DNA from: Centropus unirufus
Taxonomy: Eukaryota > Chordata > Aves > Cuculiformes > Centropidae
DNA length: 64,000 nucleotides
Reading direction: 5' to 3'
Assembly (NCBI GenBank): GCA_013397695.1
Contig: VYZI01000103.1
Location: 1,526,197 to 1,590,196 of the forward strand
Shown piece by piece: positions 51,436 to 60,404 of the stretch. Made by a program: the position numbers and the translations under genes. Numbering within the stretch: position 1 is the first letter of the stretch; each line of letters starts with the position of its first letter. Under the pieces are notes generated by a model, which saw only the letters and a program-made list of their open reading frames with translations, was not told the origin of the DNA and searched no databases.

Positions 51436-51482
51436 GCGCGCGGCGCGCCGGATGCGCCGCGAACCCGGCCGCGCGCGCGCGC

Positions 51483-51563
51483 ATGGCGGGCAGGGCCTCC
51501 CTGAGCGGCCTGCGCCGGGCCGCGACCCTTCCCCGGGGCGGGTGCTCGGGCTGTGGGCGCTGA
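51483..51563 (+). CDS. Possible short N-terminal ORF (mitochondrial-presequence-like)
   Basis: The ATG at 51483 opens a 26-codon frame that begins MAGRASLSGLRRAATLPR and ends at TGA 51561-51563. The first 18 residues carry several Arg and hydroxyl or small residues, with no acidic residue, like a mitochondrial targeting presequence. No good donor lies before the stop; the nearest GT (after GGGCGG) is weak. It may therefore be an upstream ORF, a first coding exon with a non-consensus donor, or chance translation of GC-rich DNA. An overlapping frame from 51452 (102 codons) is R/P/G-rich and less convincing. Gene not recognised. Confidence 0.2.
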   Translation: MAGRASLSGLRRAATLPRGGCSGCGR

Positions 51564-51764
51564 CCCGGCGGGGCCTCGCCGTGCCTCCTTCTCCTCCTGG
51601 GCGGGTTTCGGTGTTCTCCCGCGGCGAGCGGCCCCGAGCGCTCCCGGCGCCCAGCGGGAGCTCCCGTGCCCCCGGGGAGCCGTGCGTGCCGGTGCCTGAG
51701 GCAGCGCCGGGAGCGGGCCTTGCCCGCCAGCCTGTCTGGGGCTCCTTCTTTGGATGGTAAAGGG

Positions 51765-52990
51765 AGGAATTGAGGTGCGTGATGGTGCCTGGAGGGGCAG
51801 ACTCTGGAGGTGAACAGGACTTGGTAGTCTGCCTTATAGCAAGGTATTACCTGCCCTCCCGGCTTCGCTCTCAGAGAAAAAGGGAGGGAAAATATTGCAT
51901 GTTAATTTAATTTATGCTAATGGTGTGCCCAAATTGCGAAATCAGATTATTGTGAAACATACTGACGTTTTAAAGGAATTTGTTAATTGGTTGGAGGCTT
52001 ATGTCACGTGTGAAAGGAATGACAATAATATGTGAAATAAATCACTCTGAAGAGAATTTGGTACATTTTGTTTTGTTTCTTTTTTTGACCTTACTTTTTT
52101 AAAGGTAAATCTTGCTGGGTAATTTCTTTTTTCTTGGTGATAGCAACTCTCTTGATATGCAACAGAGCGCATTATTTGTTAACTGATAAATGTGCAAAGG
52201 AGCTCTCACTGTTGAAATCAAACAGAAAGGGGAAATATGTCACAACAGGTTTGCTTTCTGTTGGCACGTGTTGCAGTTTCTGAGAGCAGAGGTGTCTGAG
52301 GAACTTGACAAACATTGTCATGTTTGTGTCAGAAAGCACATCAGATCTTTTCAATGACCAACACCTGAAATGTAGTCTTTAAAGTACACACAGATGCGTG
52401 TAATTCTTGGAAGAAAGACAGCAAAAGAATGATTTGTTTTTTGGGGTGGAGTAGGGGGAGAGAAAGGTATTCTGGTGCAGGAAAGAAAAAGTTTTGGTTA
52501 TAAAAGAAACTGTTGAGTAGATAAAAGAAAGGGATAAATGTCAGAGTGCCTGCTTTATAAACCCTGGCGCTTTGGACTTGCGGGGTTCAGCTGTTGAAGA
52601 CTACTTGAGATACAAAATCAGCAAGTCCAGATAAAATAAAATATAAAAATTCAAGACTAGGAAAATGTCAATAATGTACTGTAACATGTTTCACACTTAC
52701 TAGCCTGTGGCCTGCTCAGTTCCCATCTGAAAAGGAATGTTACGTTTCCATTTCTTCAATGAGAACGTAATTTTACTGGATTCTGTTTTGTTATTTCAGT
52801 GGCAAGCGAAGTGCATTAGCTCAGTAAATACAATATATCCCCTTCCCAAAAATATACAATCTGACTTTAAATACTACATAAGCAGCGGAAGCTACATGCA
52901 AAGGAGGCGAAACAGTCGAAGGTACCCAATGGAAAGGCAAGAATTGTCATACGTGTGATCTGATCTGACAGCCCTAGTACACTTATCTCC
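51765..52990. other. AT-rich stretch after CpG island
   Basis: Probably first-intron sequence if the island drives a plus-strand gene. A frame at 52737-52958 spans a TTTGTTATTTCAG acceptor-like site, but its protein sequence is not recognisable and no good donor follows. Confidence 0.4.
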
Positions 52991-52999
52991 AGAACGATT

Positions 53000-53960
53000 T
53001 TTGAAGGGCCAAATAAAAGGTGTAGAGAAAAATGAAAGGTGTGATGAAATGCAGCGTAGTTTTAGTAAAACCATACCATGCTAGACTAACTTCTTGCCTT
53101 ATACTGGGATTTTCTAGACAGAGGAAATACAGTAGATCTAATGTGTTTCATTGTCAGGGAAGTATTTGATATGGTACTATGTGAGGAAATGATCTAAGTT
53201 GTAATTAATCCAAATTTTTTCCATTGCAACGTGGCTTGGGAATGCACCGACAGATAATAAGTAGAAAGAGAATGTTCTGATGGAAAAGAGGCTGTGGACT
53301 GGACTTTTCAGAGACTATTTTAGAAATAATTTCATTTCTTCCACAGTGACACTAGTAAAAAAGTAGAACTGTGATGATAAAATCTTACTACGCAAAACTG
53401 GTGGACTGTATCAGTAGATGAGAACTGAAATATCCATGTACCAACAAGATGAATCAAAATTGAGATTAATAGGATTAGATGAGATTTGGTGATGCAAATA
53501 GAGGCTGATCACATTTTGTTCTAGGAGAGCTCATCCCTTTCCTGGCGAATTGGTAGTCAGTGCAGTAGTCAGCAGCGGAATGATGGCCCACTGCTACATA
53601 AAGTGGCTGAGAAAATGTGTCCTAGAATGCATTAGGGGTGGTATTTTCTGTATTTATAGAAAATCTTAATGTCAAAGTATATGGCATTAGTGAGACCATA
53701 TCTGGAGCCCCAAGCAATCAGATAAATAGACACAAATCCGTGGGTGGAACAGATGCAGGAAAGGACCAAATGGATATTAAGTGGAATAGAGAGACTTTAT
53801 GAAGAGATACAAAAGTAACAATTACACGGTTTTTATGAATTGGAGGAAAACAAGTGTGAACTAAGGATTAGGGTAAATGGGCAAAACAGATGTGCTTAAA
53901 GGGGATAATGAGCACAGTTTGCTGAAAAACAGTGGAAGAGTTCTATTAGACACCGATATT
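53000..53960 (+). mobile_element. Ancient, heavily decayed CR1-like LINE
   Basis: Two anchor stretches match the order of the ancient amniote CR1 ORF2. Near 53080-53185 are ATGCTAGACTAACTT, GATTTTCTAGACAGAGGAAA and GTAGATCTAATGTG...GAAGTATTTGATATGGT (the RT block A region). Near 53612-53712 are TGTCCTAGAATGCATTAGG and AGTGAGACCATATCTGGAGC (the C-terminal region). The first is near the position in ORF2 where the CR1 at 26.5 kb begins. There are many indels and stops, and the frame is lost. This copy is clearly far older than the CR1 at 26.5 kb. Both ends are uncertain. Confidence 0.6.
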
Positions 53961-55104
53961 CTGGAGTCATTTCCAAGGAGAAAGAATTTTACATTTCTTT
54001 TTAAATGAAGTTTGATAAATCCAGAAAAACATGTCAACGTTTGGTTTTCTGTAGCAGTGGAGAATTCCACTTGGGAATCCTGGATATCCCCTCTCTTCAG
54101 TCTGCATTCCTGTGTAAAAGTATAATGGATTCTGAGATGGATATGTACATTTATAGTGGGTGCCTCCAGAAAGTGCTAATGGCTTTTGTCATCTTAATTG
54201 CCCTTTCCATTAATAAAGTTGTTTTCCTTGGGCCCCTCACTAGAAGCAGAGTAGTTTGGTTATATTTGCTGTCGCCTGCACGATCTGAATTGTGCTGGCA
54301 GAAGAGAAGTGATGTCCTTCACCTCACTGGCTTTAATCACTGCAAGTATGCACGGTTTGGACACCATGGCTGAAGGTGTCTGACAAAGCACTCCCTGACT
54401 TCTTGTCTCTGGATGCGCCATTTGTAATATCATCATGGAACAATATTTAGGGTAGTACTGAAATAAAAAAGTTATTCATCCAGGGCAAGATGTGATTTCA
54501 TTCTGAAACATGCATATAATCGGCTCCCTTGGGTTGTTACCTGAGACCTAGCATCTTTTTTTCCTATTTTTTAGACTGTATAGTTTTTACATACAGCACT
54601 TATTGCAGCTAAGTAAAAGTTAAAATTAAAGAACATCGCTTTTCAGCAAGGCTACCGTACTCCAGGCAGGCGTTTGAGGTTTTTACTTCGCATTTTTGCT
54701 ATTTAGGAAATCTCTGCAAAGCAGGGATTTGAGCAATCATTGCTCAGCAATCTATTTTAGTTTTATTTTTCAGTCTGCAACTGCTTCTGGTCATTCAAAG
54801 AGAAAGAATTTGTTTTGATGAGGTAACTTCCCATTCAGTGGTCAATAGAAAGTTAAGTGATGGAATCAATCTAATCATCACCGTATATATTAAATGCTAC
54901 TGGTGGCACTTCTCACTAGTTGCTGAAGCAGAGGAGTAAATGGATTATAAGGATTAAACTTCCTTCATCCCCCTAGAGGTGAACAAGTCATGTGAAATGG
55001 AAGGCTCATTTGGTAGGAAACAGTATAAAAGGCTTCGAAGACAAAAAAAAAAAATAAAAAATATTATCTCCAAATGGTTTCTTGCACTTTTTTTTCTATA
55101 ATAG
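53961..55104. other. No recognisable gene
   Basis: AT-rich. A 122-codon plus frame (54005-54373) has no motif. Likely intronic or intergenic. Confidence 0.4.
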
Positions 55105-55155
55105 ATCGCGGGATGTGAACTACAGAGAGAATCTCGAAGCTTACAGAGCAGAAAT
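55105..55155 (+). other. Splice-flanked 51-bp candidate coding exon
   Basis: The acceptor is a T-rich tract ending TTTTTTTTCTATAATAG (AG at 55103-55104) and the donor is AAAT|GTGAGT (GT at 55156). The 51 bases are CpG- and GC-richer than the flanks and contain TCGCGG and CTCGAAGC. Read with the first base completing a codon, they give SRDVNYRENLEAYRAE plus two bases, a charged, helix-prone sequence that looks like real protein. A second frame is also open (IAGCELQRESRSLQSRN). Both flanking introns would be phase 2. I cannot name the family. It would belong to a plus-strand gene, possibly the one starting at the CpG island 3.4 kb upstream. Confidence 0.3.
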
Positions 55156-55295
55156 GTGAGTGTAAGATGATTCTGGGAGTATGGAATGAAACACACTTTA
55201 TTTAACCTGGATTCCTGAAAAGTGTTTTTCTCTTCCAACATAAGGCTGATTCTTCAAAGATCATTGCTATTCATAGCAGATGCTTTCTCTTACTC

Positions 55296-55311
55296 TTTTT
55301 TTTTTTTTTTT
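55296..55311. repeat. Poly(T) tract, 16 bases
   Basis: Homopolymer run; no retroposed body recognised beside it. Confidence 0.8.
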
Positions 55312-56085
55312 ACCTTTTTGAATTGGAAAGAAGTCCTGGACTTTCCCACTGACATGGTGGAAAAACAGTGTTAGGACCACAGCAAAGGAAAATTTTCTGA
55401 CCTGACCATGTCATCCCACAAGGCTTCCCACCACAAAAAGAGGCATATCCACTAGTGTCACCATTTTTTTCATTTTCTTACGCCATATTTTGCTTCTTGA
55501 AATACTGTTGATTAGGGGAACACATTGATGGAGTGAGAAGTGTTCAGCTTGATAATTACATTTGCATGATTCAATAACAAGAGCAATATAATATTTTAAT
55601 ATTAGACAAAAACAAGGTGATAGTGCTGTTATTAAGAGAAATCCATTCTTTTCCTTATTTTATATAACAAGTCTAGGAAGAATGTATACGTGCCTACATG
55701 TGTATGTGTATATGTGTAAATAAACACACGCACCTGCTTTTCTGCACATGCTGGCTGATGAGTACGTGAAAGTACTGGGAACTCACACACTGAAGAAAAT
55801 CCAAGTATGCCAGAGCTTGGTGTGGCAGCAGTACACTGTGAAAGGGAAGGTTCGCTGTGGCCTGCAGCAGCAGTTTTGGGTTGCTTGTTTTTAAAGTTTT
55901 GTTATTGGTTGTTTGGCTTTAATTATTATTGATAGTAGGAATACTTTGGAGCCAGGTCATCACTGGTTTAAATCTTCAGATTTTCATTGATGAGGGATGG
56001 TGATCTGTACCCCTGAATAGATAGCTTTCTGGGTGGCGATGTTATAGTGTCTAGTCTTACATCCTTTACTTCCTTTTATTCCCAG

Positions 56086-56144
56086 AAAAAACAGCCAAAC
56101 GAGAGGTAACTAAAAGCCCATTGAAAAGCTCCTTCCATAATAAA
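56086..56144 (+). other. Possible terminal exon with stop and AATAAA
   Basis: After the acceptor CTTCCTTTTATTCCCAG (AG 56084-56085), the phase-2 frame carried over from 55105-55155 continues as I-KNSQTRGN and stops at TAA 56111-56113. An AATAAA signal follows at 56139-56144. Alternatively GTAACT at 56106 is a donor and this is a 20-bp micro-exon. The phase match supports the link, but a nine-residue ending and a signal so close to the stop are unusual, so confidence is low. Confidence 0.15.
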
Positions 56145-56149
56145 AGAAG

Positions 56150-59100
56150 AGCTCTAAAATGGACGCACAGTTGGTACAAAAGCTGTCGGATGTTGTTGTT
56201 ACAGCAGCATCTGTAGGAATAGAAATAGCAAGAGGAGCAATAGGAATTTGGCCTTCCTCTGGTCTCTTTCTAACTTGTGAAAATCCCAGGATGGGAGGAA
56301 GTGCCACCTTTTTGAGCTACTTATTTTGTTTTCCGCATTGTCTTCATATACAGAAACCTGTCTCAAAATTCAATCAAAGCAGAATAACTAACAAGTAAGC
56401 AGGATACAACGATTGTTTGTACTTGCTTCAGGGAAGCAGTGCTCATTTCTGTCTCAGGTGTTTCTGTGGAAGGAGAGTCCAAATGATTGCTGCTGTTCTT
56501 AGTGCAGTGTTCAGGCAGATGACAGCTTGGTTTAAGTGATGAAAGTAAATTGGGTTTTGCTCTCCAACTATCAAGCACAAAGAAGCATCAAGTTAGAGAA
56601 GCCAGACCTCACCTGTTTGAGCAAGGCAATGTTTTGCTCCCCTAAATTCTTCAACATGACACCAACCTTTAATGCTTCTACCACCCAGAACGTCTAGTTT
56701 CCACCTTGGCATCAAAGGTAAAGCTTAGGCTGCCCAAATCACCTGCTCAGGTGTCATCTAACTGTGAGAGGTCCTCAACTCCTGCCCCTCGATTTCTCTG
56801 CCTGCCAAGGTCCTGGTGACCTCTGTGCTGGTAAGCAGTGTGTTTTCACTGGGCTGTACGGGCATGGAAGTCCCCCACCAGTGCTAATGGGGTTCTCTCC
56901 TGCCAGGTGTCCCAAATAGGTCAGCGGTGGCTGGGTAGCCCAGAGTGAGACACACTGTGTGTGTGGTTTTGTGGTTGAAGTGTGTGAGACACTGAAATCT
57001 GGAGTTCAAATCACATGCCTACCTCAGCAGATAAGATCTCCTAGGAGCCCATGCTTTGTTCTCTCCGGGACCAGGCAGTTAGAGAACACAGGCATGGGCT
57101 GAGTGTACATGTTGAAAGAACTGCTGCTGTTTGGGTAGGAGAGTGTGCAATGCCACACTGCGAAAGCCGATGGCTAGGACAACCATCTGCAATGATAGGT
57201 ACTTGGGATCCAAATCCTTGTTGTAGTGGGAGCAATACAATTCTGGGAATGACTGAATCTCCCAAGGTGTTTTTAAAATGCCAGCTTTAATAGTTAATAT
57301 TTTAGTGGTAGAACTCAGGAAGTCTGGAAGCCACACATTTTAAGGAATGAAAATTTGAAGAAAATACAACAAACCAAAACAAAAAACACCCCAGAAGAAT
57401 AATTGCATGTTAAAGATAGGAAACAGATTGTTTTACTCTCAACTTCTGTCCCTGGTAGGGCCCTAGTTGAACTCTCTGCCTTCACATTTCCTCACATGAA
57501 AACTAGGAGTGATACATAATAGTTATTAGATGTTCTTCAAAGCGTAATTCATGTTCATCAACTACTGGGAGTGGCCAAGACAATGTCTTCTAGAAGAACC
57601 AGGATGTAGCAGGGGCACCATAACTGAGAAGTGGATCTTTAAGGAGATACTCGAGGAAGACAAATTTTTTTAAAAAGGATATGGTGGCAAAATTACTCCA
57701 CTGTAATATGGAAGAGGTAAAGTAGTTGTCTGGAAGAGAGGAAATGTTGCATGATTCCTGTCCCATGGACATGAACCATCTTGTGCTAGCTGGACTCTCT
57801 CAGGGACAATAGATGCATTGGAAGGGTGTGGAGAGAGGGTTGTAGACAGTCTTGCATTCAACATATTCTACAAAAGGGATGCAATGAAAGAGGGTTGAGT
57901 GTTTATGATACAGCGCAGTGGATGAACAGTAAGTTAGAGATGAGAATACAAAGGCTTATTCTGAAATGTGGTCCATCATCTGGGTCTGAAAAGTGAATGC
58001 GTTGTGCAGGATGGCACTGAGTGCTGGCAGCGGTGTGAGGGACACGCACTCCTGAACTTTGTTCATTTTATGTGGACAAGTGTCTGTGTCACTTATCTGC
58101 AGTTATGAAACTAGGTAGCAGGGACGCTAAGGATTAAACAACAGGAACACAGTATTTCATTTCTACAGATGGTATTTTAAACTCAAAATCAATACATTTC
58201 AGTGGGCTGTAGGATTGAAGAAGGTTAATCTGTTGTTATGGCCAATATTATGTCTCTCCCCTAAACAGGTGCTGCACTTGGATTTGCAGCATGTACAATC
58301 ATTAGGAATTCTTTTGGAGAAGTACTTGATTTCCATCATTGCTGATGATTAAAAGGACTTTTTATGTATGTCCTACTCAAGCCTTCCCTTGATTTGCATA
58401 ATGAGAGTACCTGGAACTCCCCATTGCAGTAATTTCTGACAATTCTGATGGAGAATGACAACACAAAGAGGAATTTTGAGATGTTACGAGACAGCACCTG
58501 TTATTCTGTAGGAGGCAAAAGTGAAAAGTACAGAAGGTTGTAGTTCCATTTGCATTTTTTCCTATTCTTCTTGAGGGGAATTGAATGGACCTTCTCATGA
58601 AGAGCAGCATGCATCTGCATAGCACGTTACATTTACAGTCTGTAGACTCAATGAGTTAATATGCCAAGTACTATCTTACTTTAGGTTCTGTTTAGCTTCC
58701 ATTGCTACATTTGCCTGGAGTGATTTGTTGTTGGGAAATCTGGGACTTTAATCCCTGAAGCAGAAGGACAGGTTGCTGATACTCAAGGTTTATTTGAGAA
58801 ACTGTTACACAGTGTGGTAACCTAAAATGCCTGAGTGACTCAGTTTCAAAGCTGAGACTTGTTTTTCAAAGCTGGCTTGTGTTTGCAGGTTCCTGTCCTG
58901 CAAATGTAGGTGTAGTTCTGCATCCATCCAAACTGTAGTCAAAAGTGTGCAACTGCGGGAGGAGAGACACAGAAATAAGAGTTGGTGCTTGCTTGTTTAT
59001 TTATTATGGCACTTAATGGTATCAGCTCCCTGTCTTTCTGTCCTGCTGCTGTCTGGCTCACTTGCACCTGTAAGCTCTGCAGAGCTAAAACAATTGGGTT

Positions 59101-59793
59101 TTCTAAGGTTGTTCACTGACTGGGTGAGTTGGGTACCCCTTCTTCATGAGCAATGACGTGCTTTGTGCTAGGCCCACAGGAGCACCGGGAGGGCTGAAAG
59201 CCAGATTGCTGCTGTGGTCAAGCCCTAAGCCTAAAACATAGATCCCCAAGCCCCTGCTTACTTGGGAGCATTACAGGACCAAGAAGGGTTACATAAATAT
59301 CTGCTTCCAGAGTTGCCTAAATACATTGCTTTAACATGTGCTTAGGATTTATGCACAGGATGGGGCTGCGAATGTCTGCCACAATGCCGCGCCCCCCTCC
59401 AGTTCCACCAGCTTTTCCTCCCATCATTGTGGCTGAAGGAAACTCAGATTGTACAGCTTCAACCAAGAGCACCTCGCCCAGCCCATGTCTGGGCCATGCT
59501 GTTAAGACACTTCACTGGTGCAAGCCCTTTCAGGCAGAGGAGGGAGAGCTAATTTCCTGAGTGGATACCAGATAGTGTGTGAACTTGGAGGGTACCGGGA
59601 CCCCTGCCAAAGGATGGAGTAGCTGCCTAAGAAAAAGCTCAGGATTGAGAATTCCACACAAGGTATCTTGCTTCGCCCCAGTGTTAGGATCCACTGCTGT
59701 TTGAAGTATCTCAAGTGTTTTATTGGCATATCCAACTGGCTCCTGTAGAGTTCTTTTAACAGGATGGGCAGTGTCAATCCTGTTCTTGGGTAC
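56150..59793. other. Stretch without recognisable gene
   Basis: Less AT-rich than 35-48 kb. Frames up to about 126 codons (59502-59882 minus, which runs into the LTR) are random in composition. No repeat family recognised. Confidence 0.45.
59789..59793. repeat. Left target-site duplication of solo LTR
   Basis: GGTAC directly before the LTR, identical to 60400-60404. Confidence 0.85.
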
Positions 59794-59892
59794 TGTCCTA
59801 GGTTACAATGTAAGATGTGCCCAAAGGTATGTATTCTATCACCATCTTCACAAGCTGTTAAAGCAGGTGGGGCAATGTTCATTGTCTCCTAC

Positions 59893-60032
59893 CATGACTC
59901 ATCCTTGATAACTCTCTCTGGGAGTTATTTCTGTTCAATGGGCAATCAAGGACTCTGCCACATGACTCATAGATAACTCTCTCCGGACTATCTCCTGTTA
60001 ATGGGCCTATCAATGCCTTACCTCATGACTCA
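59893..60032 (+). repeat. Tandem U3 repeat carrying three TGACTCA sites
   Basis: Unit 1 (59893-59960) and unit 2 (59961-60023) both start CATGACTCA and contain GATAACTCTCTC and AATGGGC. A third truncated unit starts at 60024. TGACTCA, the consensus AP-1 site, occurs at 59895-59901, 59963-59969 and 60026-60032. Duplicated enhancers in U3 are typical of active retroviral promoters. Confidence 0.75.
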
Positions 60033-60263
60033 CCATCCCATTGTGAGATGCTCCGCCCAGGAGGAGGAACAGGGCATTCCCATCTGTATATGATCAGGAG
60101 TCTGGAACACCACAGCAGCCTTTACCTACCGGACTCTCCGAGGACAAGAGCTACGTAGCCGCCACTGGACTTTCCAAGGAAGAGCAGACTCTTCTACAGA
60201 GCCACATCCACCACTTCAGGAGGACTGCAGCCACCATTTCATTGGACTGCTACCGCCACCCTG

Positions 60264-60301
60264 ACTGACAGGGTGTCAGGTTGTATTCTGACCCTGTCAG
60301 T
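60264..60301 (+). repeat. 11-bp hairpin upstream of LTR poly(A) signal
   Basis: ACTGACAGGGT (60264-60274) and ACCCTGTCAGT (60291-60301) are exact reverse complements with a 16-nt loop, ending 44 bases before the ATTAAA signal. The hairpin lies downstream of the TATA-like element, so it probably falls in the transcribed R region. Confidence 0.7.
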
Positions 60302-60345
60302 GGTTTTCTTTTGTACTATTGCATTTATTTTATTTTTCTTTTCCT

Positions 60346-60351
60346 ATTAAA
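60346..60351 (+). terminator. LTR polyadenylation signal ATTAAA
   Basis: ATTAAA 48 bases before the 3' end of the LTR, preceded by a T-rich stretch. Position fits the R/U5 polyadenylation of a retrovirus. Confidence 0.65.
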
Positions 60352-60399
60352 TTGTATTTCTGACTCAGAGTCTCACCGGTTTGCTTTCAAACCGGGACA

Positions 60400-60404
60400 G
60401 GTAC
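60400..60404. repeat. Right target-site duplication of solo LTR
   Basis: GGTAC directly after the LTR, identical to 59789-59793. Confidence 0.85.

Larger units (their letters stand above)
50720..51760. promoter_or_regulatory. CpG island promoter, interrupted by assembly gap
   Basis: CpG density rises from about 50,720 and becomes extreme at 51,240-51,720 on both sides of a run of Ns. The core after the gap has runs of CGCG and a ZNF143-type site (51420-51435). There is no TATA box, which is typical of broadly expressed vertebrate promoters. An ATG at 51483 lies 48 bases after the site, and a donor-like ATG|GTAAAG lies at 51757. Direction is most likely plus, but such islands are often bidirectional. 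Confidence 0.75.
59794..60399 (+). mobile_element. Solo LTR of an avian endogenous retrovirus, 606 bp
   Basis: The element begins TGTCCTAGG and ends ACCGGGACA, so it has the TG...CA ends of a retroviral LTR, with TGTCC/GGACA as terminal inverted repeats. It is flanked by an exact 5-bp duplication, GGTAC. U3 holds a tandem duplication with TGACTCA sites and a TATA-like TGTATATGA (60085-60093). An ATTAAA polyadenylation signal lies at 60346-60351. No gag, pol or env lies on either side, so this is a solo LTR left by recombination between two LTRs. A 5-bp duplication is common for ERVL-like and some other avian ERVs; class is not settled. The style resembles songbird LTRs (from memory). Confidence 0.9.

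Noticed and set aside
51146..51563. Frames running through the N block
   Set aside because: They are joined across unknown sequence, so the translation is not real.
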